From the NCBI RefSeq assembly GCF_027497495.1, contig NZ_CP114205.1, positions 1,922,001-1,986,000 of the forward strand: 64,000 nucleotides of DNA, read 5' to 3'. Source of the stretch: Streptomyces tubercidicus. GTDB taxonomy: Bacteria; Actinomycetota; Actinomycetes; Streptomycetales; Streptomycetaceae. Numbering within the stretch: position 1 is the first letter of the stretch; every line of letters starts with the position of its first letter. This document shows, piece after piece, positions 52,701 through 61,813 of the stretch. The notes beneath the pieces were generated by a model. The model was not told where the DNA came from and did no database searches. It saw nothing but the letters and a program-made list of their open reading frames with translations. The translations under genes were made by a program, and so were the position numbers.

Positions 52701-53475
52701 CCTCGCTCGCCTCGCAGAGAGCCTTTCCGCCGACGAGGACTTCACGTCCGTCGCCGAGCTGTACGCACCCCGGCAAGACCTCGCGAAGACCGTACGGGAG
52801 CTGCTGTCCGAGGAGCACGTGCCGTTCGTGTCCGCGCTGCGCTACAAGCCGGCCGGGCTGAAGAAGCGCGCCGACTGGGAGCACGTCTGGGACCTCCAGC
52901 GCGAGGAGGACGCCGCGCCTGACGAGCCCGCCAAGCGAAGGATCCGTCAGCGGACGCCCGTTCCGCCCAAGTACACCTCCGCCGACTTCCTGAAGCCGAG
53001 CTTCTGGCGTGCGCGCGGCAAGCTCGACGTGCCCAAGGAGCGCTTCGTCTCGTACGGCACGGTCAACGCGCAGTCGCCGGAGCTTTACGGATGGGCCGGC
53101 TGGGACCACCTGGAGCAGGCCCTGGCGCTCGCCTCGTACGTCCAGCAGGCCGGGCTAGGCGACGACGACCTCGTGCCGTACCTGGCCGGTCTGCTGGAGC
53201 TGCAGCCGTGGCTGGAGCAGTGGTACGGCGAGTACGACCCGGAGTTCGGTGCGTCGCCGGCCGCCGAGATCCTGGCGTTCCGGCAGCAGAAGCAGGGCGA
53301 ACTCGGTTTGACCGAGGACGCGTTGCGGGCGTGGCTCCCTGCCGCCGCCCCCCGCGGCCGCGGCGCGAAAAAGGCTGCCGTACCGAGGCAGCGCACTGGC
53401 GCGAAGACCGCCGTTCAGATATCCGGCACGGACACCGTCATCGATGCCGTCACCAGCGACACAGAGTCCGACTGA
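49720..53475 (+). CDS. pglX: PglX: BREX adenine-specific DNA methyltransferase
   Basis: A 1251-residue N6-adenine methyltransferase. The SAM-binding motif DPTCGSGHF starts at residue 254 and the catalytic motif NPPY is at 396-399. The C-terminal half holds the target recognition region and a helical domain. In BREX this enzyme marks host DNA at a non-palindromic site; in the streptomycete Pgl system it is linked to modification of phage. The start is the GTG at 49720 behind CAGGAG, after a 45-base polypyrimidine tract. GC content drops sharply within residues about 550-790 to near 50 percent, against roughly 70 percent on either side, pointing to acquisition of a foreign specificity segment. 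pglY follows after 23 bases. Confidence 0.94.
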   Translation: MIDRKSLLTDLQKQVKAAESDLEQQVKAVPEVGTRLRGEYEQARKLGRTAAAWNAWLGERITQVAVAWVLGTVFVRFSEDNRLIAEPYITSPDVAGRETAQARYEEYLEKDADPTYRGWLETAFAELGAGQAGRLLFDRDHNPLYQIPLSHDGAGALLAFWREQRAGEGQDDGDGRSGGGGPILAHDFTDPLSEDGTEGWDTRFLGDLYQDLSEAARKTYALLQTPEFVEEFILDRTMTPAVREFGFEKLKMIDPTCGSGHFVLGAFRRLVRMWAEKRPEVGPYERVRAALKSVHGVDLNPFAVAVARFRLLVAAMAASGMRTFEEARRYKWPIQLAVGDSLIKDRQLELQLGLGLEEEEGGAAGDPLAEFSYATEDVNGYPRILEPGRYHVVVGNPPYITVKDKKLNQLYRKLYNACAGTYALSVPFAQRFFELAKQGGADGNGYGMVGQITANSFMKREFGTKLIEEYFAHKVELTEVIDTSGAFIPGHGTPTVILVGRSREGSNRQATIRTVRSVQGEPSAPEKAEEGIVWQAIVAQIDKPGSAGENISVDNLDREHYFSTQPWVLTDGGREILDFLCAPKSKKLGDLTESIGRTTNSGADDAYLVDPSTPRRLRLRGEFRAFVTGIDVRDYSIDSTQEIANPYRDQSNKDPISEQADLVQKFLWPNRIVLANRAMFGKMVTDHAPWYVHLENYWKKLSTPFSITFAEVTTHNHFALARGGKVFKQTAPVIKLQKEATEEHYVRLLGLLNSSTAGLWLKLVSHDKGIRGEGGGFTSDDWERFYQFNGTNVGKFPLPAGYPTALATELDSLAQQLAATTPTSLAAKSIPTAPALRETQSRYTSTRARMIALQEELDWQVYSLYNLHAEDLRLPDVSAVPELALGERAFEIVLARRVEAGEASGEWFKRHGSTPLTEIPTHWPDAYRDLVQKRIDAIESNRAIGMVERPEYKRRWATEGWDAMRQKALKSWLLDRVEDRAYWFDASGNPTVTTLARLAESLSADEDFTSVAELYAPRQDLAKTVRELLSEEHVPFVSALRYKPAGLKKRADWEHVWDLQREEDAAPDEPAKRRIRQRTPVPPKYTSADFLKPSFWRARGKLDVPKERFVSYGTVNAQSPELYGWAGWDHLEQALALASYVQQAGLGDDDLVPYLAGLLELQPWLEQWYGEYDPEFGASPAAEILAFRQQKQGELGLTEDALRAWLPAAAPRGRGAKKAAVPRQRTGAKTAVQISGTDTVIDAVTSDTESD

Positions 53476-53498
53476 GCAGGGCGAGGAACCAAGACACC

Positions 53499-56400
53499 AT
53501 GGCATTCATGAGCAGGAACACCCCTCGCCCCGAGGACCAGCCGCTGCTGCGGGAGTTGATCGACATCCCGGAGTCGGTGTCCACCTCCGACTTCGTGCTG
53601 AAACTGAACGAGGCGGTCATCCCTGAGGGGGCCGAGGCGGCGCTGAGGGACTATGTCGTCACCGACCGGCTGCTCGGCAACTTCGATGAGGCCCTCGACC
53701 TGATCAAGTCGGCGCTCGACAGTCACTCTTCGAAGGCGGCCTATCTGCACGGCTCGTTTGGTTCCGGTAAGTCGCACTTCATGGCGGTGCTCTACGCGCT
53801 GCTGTCGCGAAACCAGGCCGCCCGGGCGCGCGGCGACCTCGACCCGGTGCGGGCCCGTCACTCCTGGCTGGACGCGGACGACCGCAAGTTCCTGCTGGTG
53901 CCGTACCACATGCTGGGCTCAAAGTCCTTGGAGCAGCGTGTGCTCGGCAAGTACGTGGAGCACGTACGGAAGTTGCACCCCGGCTGCCCGCTGCCGCAGG
54001 TCTACCGGACCGACGGGCTCTTCGAGGACTTCGCCGAGCAGCGCCGCCGTAACGGCGACGATCGGGTGATCGAGCAGCTCGCCGACGCCGGCGACGGCCA
54101 GGAGGACGAGTGGGGCGACTCTTTCGCCTGGACCACCGAACTGCTGGATCAGGCGGTGAACGCGCCGGAGGAGCATGAGAACACCAAGGACCTCGACTTG
54201 GAGAACCCCTCCGCGCCGCGGGAACTGCGGGCCCGTCTCGTGCAGGACCTCACCCAGACCCTTTTCCCGTCGTTCTCGCGCAACGCCTCCGAGGACGCCG
54301 ACGGGTTCGTCTCCCTTGACAAGGGACTCGGCGTCATAGCCGCGCATGCCAAGTCCCTCGGCTACGACGGGCTCATCCTGTTCATGGACGAGCTGATCCT
54401 GTGGCTCGCCTCGCGCATCCATGACCAGAAGTTCGTCTCACGCGAAGCCGACAAGATCACGAACTTTGTGGAGGGCGGCGACGAGCGGCGCGCCATCCCG
54501 GTGGTGTCGTTCATCGCCCGCCAGCGCGATCTCCGCGAACTGGTCGGCGAGGAGATGTCGGGGGCTGCGGAAGCCGCCGTGCAGGACAGTCTGAAGTTGA
54601 GCGGTGGGCGTTTCGACAAGGTCGTCCTGGAGGACCGCAACCTCCCACAGATCGCACAGGCCCGCCTGCTCAAGCCCGCATCCTCCGAGGCCGAGGCGAG
54701 GGTGGCGGCGGCGTTCGCGGAGGCGAAGAAGCTCGGTCCGGACGTCTGGGACACGCTGCTCGGCCACGACAAGTCCACCACCGGCGCGGACGAGGACGCT
54801 TTCCGGCGGACGTACCCGTTCCCACCGGCGTTCATGGACACCCTGGTGCACATCTCCGCCGCGTTGCAACGCTCCCGCACCGGCCTGAAGCTGATGAGCC
54901 AGCTGCTCGTCGACCACCGCGACGACTGGCGGCTCGGACAGCTCGTGCCGCTCGGCGATCTGTACCCGGCAATCGCTGGAGGCGGGGACAAGGCGTTCAG
55001 TGGCGAGACCAATGTCCACTTCGAGGCCGCCGACAAGCTGTACCGGGACAAGCTCCGCCCGTACCTGCTGAAGACCAACCAGGTCACCGAGGATCAGGTC
55101 GAGGCGTACCGGCGCTGTCCCGATTCCCTCGGCGACCCGCAGCTCGGAGCCCGCTGCCGCGACTTCACCGGCGACAGCCGGCTGGTGCAGACGCTGCTGC
55201 TCTCCGCGCTCACGCCCAGCGTGCCCGCCCTCGCCGACCTCACCCTCGCGCGGCTGAACGCCCTCAACCACGGCTCCATCACCACCCGCATCAGGGGCAC
55301 CGAGGTCGGCCGCCTTGAGCAGAAGGCCAAGGAGTGGGCGGCGACCTTCCCCGAAATCAAGGTCACCGGTACCGGGCCCGGCGCGGTGATCCGCCTGGAA
55401 CTCACCGGTGTCGACCTGGACGCCGTCCTGGCCAACGCCCAGGTCCACAACAACCAGAACAACCGACGTGCCAAGATGCGCGGCCTGCTCAAGGACGCGC
55501 TCGGCGTCAGCGACGGGCCCGGCGGCTTCGACGCGTACGACGTGCTGAACCTGGTGTGGAAGGGCACAGAACGGCAGGTCGAGGTGGTCTTCGGCAGCGT
55601 CGCCGAGGTCGACTTGTTGCCCGAGGCGACGCTGCGGCCCAGCCAGGACGACGCTTGGCGGCTCGTCGTCGATTTCCCGTACGACGAGGGCGAGTTCGGG
55701 CCGATGGACGACCTGCAGCGGCTGCGCGCCCTGCGGGAGAAGCCGGGCGGTGACTCGCGCACCCTGGCTTGGCTGCCCACCCACCTGACCGATGCCTCCC
55801 TCAGCGACTTCGAGCGTCTCGTCGTCATCGACAAGGCCCTCGCCGACGAGACCCGCTTCGACTCCGACTTCGCGCGCAGCCTCAACGCCGACGACAAGGC
55901 GCGCGCCAAGGGCATGCTCCAGTCGCAACTCGGCATCCTCACCGAGCGCGTCAGCCAGGCGCTGCGGCAGGCTTATGGGCTCGCACAGAAGCAGGAAGGG
56001 GTCGTCGATCTCAGCTTTGACACCCATCTGGTCGCCCAGCAGGACGTCCCCGAGCTGCGGCTTCCGCTCGGCGCACCCCTGGCTGCCGCTTCCCGCGACC
56101 TGGCCGGCAAGCTGCTCTCCCACCAGTACCCCGCACACCCCGACCTGGACCCCGACGGAACTGGCAAACCCGTCAAGCCTGCCGACATCAAGACCGTCTT
56201 CGAGTGCGTGCGCAAGGCCGCCGAGGACCGCGACGGACAGGTCGAGGTCGATCGCAGGGACCGCGACACCATGGCGCGGATCGCGGGCGGCCTCGGGCTC
56301 GGCGCCATGCGGGAGGCGTACTACCGGCAGTCCACCTCATGGCCCGACCACTTCAACAACCAGGCCCGCCGGGACGGCATCGCCGAGCCGACCCTGGTCA

Positions 56401-57398
56401 AGCTCTCCGACTGGAGCGACCTTCCCGAACCACGCGGACTGCCCGAGCCGTTGCGCCGACTGCTCGCCGCCGCCTACGCGGAGATGGCCGACCGGGTGTG
56501 GGTTCGCGGCGGTATGCCCGTCGAGCCCGCACCCGCACCGCACGAGCTGAAGCGGGACTACGCCCTGCGCGAGCAGCAGCTGCCCGGCGAGAGCGACTGG
56601 GCGGAAGCGCGCAAGCGGTTCGAGACCGTGCTCGGAGACCGGGCGCCGCAACTGCGGCGCGGGCGGATCGTCAACCAGTTCGCCGGGCAGATCAAGCAGG
56701 CCGCCACCGAACTCTCCCAAGACGCAGGGCGGCTCGTCGCGGAGCTGGAGAAGCACCGCGAATTCCTCCAGCTGAACGACGACTCTCCCCGGCTCGTCCT
56801 CGCCCGGCGGGCGCAGGAGCTGGTCAAGGAGGTGACGGAAGCGGGCATCGAGGCCAAGACCGTCGTGGACCGGCTCGCCCGCTTCGACCTCGGTGACTTC
56901 ACCGCACACCGGTACGGCATGTCGTTGAAGAGCGCCGGGAAGGTCGCCACCGCGCTGCAGAACACCAGCTGGGACCAGCTGGGCCTGGCCGACACCCTCG
57001 GCGTGGACGGCGCCGGCGTCCTGGAGCGGGTGCGGGATGCCGCAGCCGGCGACCCGGGTGACTACCCCGACCTGCCCGGAGTGCTGAATGCCGGAGGCCG
57101 GGAGGTGCTGTCCCTGCTGAGGTCCCGGCAGACCACGGCCGAGCGTCCCCAGCCGCCCGCCACCCCGCCGCCGAGCTCCGACAGCGTGGACCTGAACGGC
57201 GGCTCCGCCCACCCGCAGGTCTTGCCGGAGCCGGTGGAGCAGCCGGGGCCTCGCACACCGTCGCGGTCGGTGGCCCGCTCCGGCGGCGGGCGGACCACCG
57301 CCGCGCGGGCCGCCGCCGAACTGCAGGCGGAGATCGCGGCGCTCGCGGCCGAGCACCCGAACGCCGCCGTCGAGGTCGTCTGGAAGGTCGTCGACTGA
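53499..57398 (+). CDS. pglY: PglY: BREX P-loop ATPase (BrxC-related)
   Basis: A 1299-residue AAA-type ATPase. Walker A HGSFGSGKSH spans residues 84-93 and Walker B GLILFMDEL contains Asp297-Glu298. The chain is long and mostly helical, with an Ala/Pro-rich linker near 1210-1275 and a short helix at the C-terminus. PglY is the type 2 counterpart of BrxC, a core BREX component thought to assemble with PglX and PglZ. Start is ATG 53499 with GAGGAAC upstream; a second ATG three codons later is possible. Its stop codon overlaps the pglZ start (TGATG), so the two are translationally coupled. Confidence 0.93.
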   Translation: MAFMSRNTPRPEDQPLLRELIDIPESVSTSDFVLKLNEAVIPEGAEAALRDYVVTDRLLGNFDEALDLIKSALDSHSSKAAYLHGSFGSGKSHFMAVLYALLSRNQAARARGDLDPVRARHSWLDADDRKFLLVPYHMLGSKSLEQRVLGKYVEHVRKLHPGCPLPQVYRTDGLFEDFAEQRRRNGDDRVIEQLADAGDGQEDEWGDSFAWTTELLDQAVNAPEEHENTKDLDLENPSAPRELRARLVQDLTQTLFPSFSRNASEDADGFVSLDKGLGVIAAHAKSLGYDGLILFMDELILWLASRIHDQKFVSREADKITNFVEGGDERRAIPVVSFIARQRDLRELVGEEMSGAAEAAVQDSLKLSGGRFDKVVLEDRNLPQIAQARLLKPASSEAEARVAAAFAEAKKLGPDVWDTLLGHDKSTTGADEDAFRRTYPFPPAFMDTLVHISAALQRSRTGLKLMSQLLVDHRDDWRLGQLVPLGDLYPAIAGGGDKAFSGETNVHFEAADKLYRDKLRPYLLKTNQVTEDQVEAYRRCPDSLGDPQLGARCRDFTGDSRLVQTLLLSALTPSVPALADLTLARLNALNHGSITTRIRGTEVGRLEQKAKEWAATFPEIKVTGTGPGAVIRLELTGVDLDAVLANAQVHNNQNNRRAKMRGLLKDALGVSDGPGGFDAYDVLNLVWKGTERQVEVVFGSVAEVDLLPEATLRPSQDDAWRLVVDFPYDEGEFGPMDDLQRLRALREKPGGDSRTLAWLPTHLTDASLSDFERLVVIDKALADETRFDSDFARSLNADDKARAKGMLQSQLGILTERVSQALRQAYGLAQKQEGVVDLSFDTHLVAQQDVPELRLPLGAPLAAASRDLAGKLLSHQYPAHPDLDPDGTGKPVKPADIKTVFECVRKAAEDRDGQVEVDRRDRDTMARIAGGLGLGAMREAYYRQSTSWPDHFNNQARRDGIAEPTLVKLSDWSDLPEPRGLPEPLRRLLAAAYAEMADRVWVRGGMPVEPAPAPHELKRDYALREQQLPGESDWAEARKRFETVLGDRAPQLRRGRIVNQFAGQIKQAATELSQDAGRLVAELEKHREFLQLNDDSPRLVLARRAQELVKEVTEAGIEAKTVVDRLARFDLGDFTAHRYGMSLKSAGKVATALQNTSWDQLGLADTLGVDGAGVLERVRDAAAGDPGDYPDLPGVLNAGGREVLSLLRSRQTTAERPQPPATPPPSSDSVDLNGGSAHPQVLPEPVEQPGPRTPSRSVARSGGGRTTAARAAAELQAEIAALAAEHPNAAVEVVWKVVD

Positions 57399-60298
57399 TG
57401 TCCGACACGGTCACCGCAGCCCCCGCGACCGTCGGTCCCGCCCGGCTGACCGCAGGAACCGTCCGCCAGTACGTCGCCGCCCGCAGCCGGCTCGGCGACG
57501 GCGCGGTCCGCGTACTGCTGTTGCGGGCCGCACCCGCCTGGGACGGACCCGCCGTGCAGCGGACGGCGGGCGGACTGCAGGTACGGGTGGCCGTCGCGCC
57601 CTCAGTGCTCGCCGTGCACGAGCAGATCCTGAGCCATCTCGACGCGGCAACTCCGCCCGACCCCAAGGTCCTGGTCGTCCTCACCGACCGCGAGGACACC
57701 GACCTCGACCCTGGGCTGCTCGCCCGCGCCTACGGCGGAAGGATCCGGTCCGTCGACAACTGGGAGGTCGTGCAGGAGGCGTTCGATGCACGCGGTCTCG
57801 ACGGACGGCTGCGCGGCGAAACCTGGGCGGCCGAAGCGCTTCTCGACGCAGCGGCCACCCGCGGCTGGCCCTCTCTCGGCAAGGGATTGCTCTCCCACGA
57901 CGAGGCCCTCACCCGGCTGGCCAGGCGCCGGCTCAGGCTCGGCCGTCACGACACGGACGCGCTGGGCGGGCCGGCCGCACACGACGACGGAGACCGCATC
58001 GACCCCGTCGCACTGTTCCGGTGGACCCTCACCCCCGGCGGCCCCGACCTCCTGCGCGACCTGCGCGGACCGGAACGCGTCGGCCTGGCCCGCTTCCTCG
58101 CCAGACCCGAACAGGGCGGCTCCACCGGCAAGATCGTGACCGCCCTGGTGGAAGCCGAGCACGGGGCGGACGCAGCCGCCTATGCGGTCGTCTGCGCCGC
58201 CCTGTGGGGGCACGCGGAGGCCGACCACGACCTGTACCGGGCACGCGGGCGCGCGGAACGGTGGCTCGGCGACCAGCCGCCTGCCCAGGGCGACGACCTC
58301 GACAGACTCCTGGCCTCCTTCGGACACAGCGGCGAGGCATACGTCCGCGGCCTCGTCGACCGGAGCGAGCACCGGCTCGCCGACCCGGTCCTGAGCAGGG
58401 CCGCGCAGCTCGTCGCCCAGTTCGGGGCACAGTCCGCCGCCGCTGCCAGCCCGCTGCTCGCGGCCGGACTCGACGCCCGCTTCACCGCCGCGGGCCGCGC
58501 CCTCGCTGACGGTACCGAGACGGTCACGGCAGCCGTCACCGCGCTGGCCGAGCACGCCCTGGCCACCGACGACGCCACCCGGGCCCGTATCGAGCGGGTA
58601 CGCATGGCGGCGCGGCTCGGGCGGTGGCTCGCCGGCCGGCCGGAAGCCGACATCGCCTCGGTGGCCGACGGTACTGCCCGTCAGGTCCGCGAACTCGGCT
58701 GGGTGGACCGGGCCTTGGAACACCTGGAAGCGGGCGGCGACGCGGACGACGTGCTCGCCGACGCGTACAGCCGGATCGGCGCGCAGGTGCGGGCCAAGCG
58801 CCGTGAGCTGGACCGCGCGTTCTCCGATCGGCTCGCGGTGTGGACCGCGGACGCCACCACCCCCGGCGTCATGCTCACCGTGGAAAGCTTCCTGGAACGG
58901 GTCGTCGCGCCCGTCGTGGCCTGCCCCGACCGCCGCGTCCTGCTCCTCCTCGTCGACGGGATGAGCGCGGCGATCGCATCCGAACTGGGTGAGGAACTGC
59001 ACGGCCACTGGTCCGAGTTCGATCCGCAGCCGGACGCGGCCGGAGCACCGGTCCGGCGTGCCATGGCCGCCGCCCTGCCCACCCTTACCACCGTTTCGCG
59101 CACCTCCCTGTTCGCAGGCACCTTGATGAAGGGCGACCAGAGCGACGAGAAACGGCTCTTCCCCCAGCACCCCTGCTGGAACGGGGCCCCGGCGGCCGTC
59201 TTCCACAAGGACGACCTGCGCGGCCCCGACACCGGCTCGCCCTTCTCCACCGCTCTCTCCGAGGCTCTCGCCGACGAGCGCACCCATGTCGCGGTCGTCC
59301 TCAACACCGTCGACGACCGCCTCGACAAGGAGCAGAAGCTCAGCGACGGCACATGGCAGACCAAGGAGATCGGCGGCCTTGAACCACTGCTGCGGGTCGC
59401 CCGCGCGAACGACATGACCGTGCTCCTCACCTCCGACCACGGCCATGTGGTCGAGCGACGCGGCAACAAGCTCGATGTGTCCGGCGGCACCGTCGGCTCG
59501 TCCCGTCACCGCACCCCCGGCGGACCCGTCGCACCGGCCGAAATCGAACTGTCCGGACCACGGGTGGTCTGGCCGGAACCTGGATCACAGATCGTCGCGC
59601 TGCGGGACCACGACACCCGGTACACCACGCTGAGGGCCGGCTACCACGGCGGGGCGACTCTCGCCGAGTTCACCATCCCGCTGCTCGCCCTGCTGCCCTT
59701 CGGCGCTCAGCCGCCCACGGGTTGGCGGGAGTTGGGCGACCCGGCACCCTCATGGTGGGCGGAGGACGCCGAGGACGGTGCCGGGGCTAAGGCCGGAGCA
59801 GACGCCGACGCGACGCCCGAAACCATCCCAGCACGCCCGGGCCGCAAGCAGGCCAAGAAGGCCACCCCGCCCGTAACCGAGGGAGCCATCAGTCTCTTCG
59901 GCGAGGACGAGGTGGCGCCCCCTGCACCTCAGGAAGTCGCCAACCCTGCGGTGGAGCCTGGGGCCGTACCCGCCTCCGGCAGGCCGGAAGACGCTGCCAC
60001 CACGCTGGTGGAACGCCTCATGGCCACCGAGCTGTACCAGGCGCAGCTGGACCTGCTCGCCCGTAAGCCGCAGGGCAAGGCCGTCCCGAAGGCCCTGGCC
60101 GCGCTCGTCGAGGCCGGCACCCTGCCGATGACCGCCCTCGCCGAACGCGCCGGCCAGCCCGCCACTCGCGCCCCCGGCTTCGCCGCGACCCTGGCTCAGC
60201 TCCTCAACTACGACGGCGCCCAGATCCTGGAGATCCTTCCCGACAACCGCACCCTGCGCCTGCACCGGGCCCAGCTGATCGAGCAGTTCGGGCTGTGA
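57398..60298 (+). CDS. pglZ: PglZ: BREX alkaline-phosphatase-superfamily protein
   Basis: A 966-residue protein whose central domain belongs to the alkaline phosphatase superfamily and is the hallmark of all BREX systems. Metal-site sequences are LLLLVDGMS (Asp520), the TTVSRTSLF nucleophile region, TSDHGH with Asp680, His681 and His683, and YHGG with His750. The N-terminal 480 residues are helical and specific to the family; a linker rich in Ala, Pro and Lys at about 785-870 joins a winged-helix-like C-terminus. PglZ proteins bind metal and act as nucleases or hydrolases in BREX; the exact role in type 2 systems is unsettled. The ATG overlaps the pglY stop. Confidence 0.94.
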   Translation: MSDTVTAAPATVGPARLTAGTVRQYVAARSRLGDGAVRVLLLRAAPAWDGPAVQRTAGGLQVRVAVAPSVLAVHEQILSHLDAATPPDPKVLVVLTDREDTDLDPGLLARAYGGRIRSVDNWEVVQEAFDARGLDGRLRGETWAAEALLDAAATRGWPSLGKGLLSHDEALTRLARRRLRLGRHDTDALGGPAAHDDGDRIDPVALFRWTLTPGGPDLLRDLRGPERVGLARFLARPEQGGSTGKIVTALVEAEHGADAAAYAVVCAALWGHAEADHDLYRARGRAERWLGDQPPAQGDDLDRLLASFGHSGEAYVRGLVDRSEHRLADPVLSRAAQLVAQFGAQSAAAASPLLAAGLDARFTAAGRALADGTETVTAAVTALAEHALATDDATRARIERVRMAARLGRWLAGRPEADIASVADGTARQVRELGWVDRALEHLEAGGDADDVLADAYSRIGAQVRAKRRELDRAFSDRLAVWTADATTPGVMLTVESFLERVVAPVVACPDRRVLLLLVDGMSAAIASELGEELHGHWSEFDPQPDAAGAPVRRAMAAALPTLTTVSRTSLFAGTLMKGDQSDEKRLFPQHPCWNGAPAAVFHKDDLRGPDTGSPFSTALSEALADERTHVAVVLNTVDDRLDKEQKLSDGTWQTKEIGGLEPLLRVARANDMTVLLTSDHGHVVERRGNKLDVSGGTVGSSRHRTPGGPVAPAEIELSGPRVVWPEPGSQIVALRDHDTRYTTLRAGYHGGATLAEFTIPLLALLPFGAQPPTGWRELGDPAPSWWAEDAEDGAGAKAGADADATPETIPARPGRKQAKKATPPVTEGAISLFGEDEVAPPAPQEVANPAVEPGAVPASGRPEDAATTLVERLMATELYQAQLDLLARKPQGKAVPKALAALVEAGTLPMTALAERAGQPATRAPGFAATLAQLLNYDGAQILEILPDNRTLRLHRAQLIEQFGL

Positions 60299-60365
60299 AC
60301 CGGAGCTCTGCGGCTGCGACGGGCGGGGCGGTTTGCCGGACCGCCCGGTCCGCGCGCTGGCCTCC

Positions 60366-60402
60366 CAGTCTCCCAATGGGTGTCCGGCCGGATGGGAGAC
60401 TG
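60366..60402 (+). promoter_or_regulatory. Perfect inverted repeat overlapping the brxD ribosome binding site
   Basis: CAGTCTCCCA at 60366-60375 and its exact complement TGGGAGACTG at 60393-60402 flank a 17-base spacer containing CCGGCCGG. The right arm includes GGGAG, the presumed binding site for the GTG start at 60408. In RNA the hairpin would hide that site; as DNA it would be a dimer operator. Either way it is well placed to control brxD and brxHI separately from pglWXYZ. Confidence 0.65.
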
Positions 60403-60407
60403 TTCGG

Positions 60408-61760
60408 GTGAACGCGTTTGGATCTTCAGCATCCGGGACCGTCTCCTCGGTCGGTGTCGTGCGACGGCGCGCCGTGGTGGACGCGCTGCGGCGCGGCGCA
60501 GTCCCCGAGAGCGGCCTCGACCTGCTCGCCACCGGACTCGGCCGCTTCGAGCGGGCAGTTGACGAAGAACTGGACACCGTCGCCGCCGGCGGATCGGTGT
60601 TCAAGGCCGTGCGCGGTGAGTACGGCTCCGGAAAGACCTTCTTCACCCGCTGGCTCGGCGAGCGCGCCAAACGGCGCACCTTCGCCGTGGCCGAGGTGCA
60701 GGTGTCGGAGACCGAGACCCCACTACACAAGCTGGAGACTGTCTACCGGCGACTCACCGAACGTCTGGCCACTGCGAGTTTCCCTCCCAGTGCCCTGCGG
60801 CCAGTCGCCGACGCCTGGTTCTACGCGCTGGAGGAGGACGCACTCGCCGACGGCGCGGGCGAGGGCGAGCTGCCGGAGGCCGTGGATCGACTGCTCACCG
60901 CCCGCCTTGCCGAGGTGTCTCGGCACGCCCCCGCTTTCGCCACCGCCCTGCGCGGATACAAGCAGTCCCTGGACACCGGAGACGAAGCCACCGCCGCTGC
61001 GGTGATGTCATGGCTCGGCGGCCAGCCGCACGTCGCCGCAGCCGCCCGACGCAGCGCAGGTGTCCGTGGCGACCTCGACCACTTCGGTGCCTTCGGCTTC
61101 CTTCAGGGCCTGCTCACCGTGCTCCGGGACTCCGGGCACGCCGGACTCGTCCTCGTCCTGGACGAAGTGGAGACCTTGCAACGGGTCCGCTCCGACGCCC
61201 GCGACAAGGCACTCAACGCGCTGCGGCAGCTCATCGACGAGGTCCACTCCGGCCGCTTCCCCGGTCTGTACCTCGTCATCACCGGCACGCCCGCCTTCTA
61301 CGACGGACAGCAGGGCGTACAGCGACTCGCACCGCTCGCCCAGCGCCTCGCCACCGACTTCAGCACCGACCCTCGCTTCGACAATCCCCGGGCCGTCCAG
61401 ATCCGGCTGCCCGGATTCACCGAGGAATCCCTCACCAGCCTCGGCGCCACCATCCGCGACCTGTACGCCGAAGGCTCCCAGTCCCCCGACCGGATCAAGC
61501 AGGTCACCGATGACGCCTACCTCATCGACCTGGCACGGGCCGTGGGCGGGGCCCTCGGCGGAAAGGTCGGAGTAGCACCCCGGCTGTACCTGAAGAAGCT
61601 GGTCGGAGACGTACTCGACCGGGTCGACCAGTTCCCCGACTTCGACCCGCGCACGCATTACAAGCTGACCGTGGGTAGCGGTGACCTCACAGCCACCGAA
61701 CGGAACTTCGCCGCGCCCTCGCCGGCCGCCTCAGCGGACGACCTCGACCTCGACCTCTGA
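60408..61760 (+). CDS. brxD: BrxD: BREX ATP-binding protein
   Basis: A 450-residue P-loop ATPase of the BrxD family found in type 2 and related BREX systems. Walker A is GEYGSGKTFF near residue 68, Walker B LVLVLDEVETL near 256, and a sensor region VITGTPAFYDG near 286. Start is the GTG at 60408; unlike the other genes of the operon it is separated from its predecessor by a 109-base gap that holds a perfect inverted repeat. It is followed after 53 bases by the helicase gene and probably acts with it on DNA. Confidence 0.9.
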   Translation: MNAFGSSASGTVSSVGVVRRRAVVDALRRGAVPESGLDLLATGLGRFERAVDEELDTVAAGGSVFKAVRGEYGSGKTFFTRWLGERAKRRTFAVAEVQVSETETPLHKLETVYRRLTERLATASFPPSALRPVADAWFYALEEDALADGAGEGELPEAVDRLLTARLAEVSRHAPAFATALRGYKQSLDTGDEATAAAVMSWLGGQPHVAAAARRSAGVRGDLDHFGAFGFLQGLLTVLRDSGHAGLVLVLDEVETLQRVRSDARDKALNALRQLIDEVHSGRFPGLYLVITGTPAFYDGQQGVQRLAPLAQRLATDFSTDPRFDNPRAVQIRLPGFTEESLTSLGATIRDLYAEGSQSPDRIKQVTDDAYLIDLARAVGGALGGKVGVAPRLYLKKLVGDVLDRVDQFPDFDPRTHYKLTVGSGDLTATERNFAAPSPAASADDLDLDL

Positions 61761-61813
61761 AGACCCATTTCCCGAATTCCCGAACTCTGACGATCAATGC
61801 AGGAGTCTCAGAC

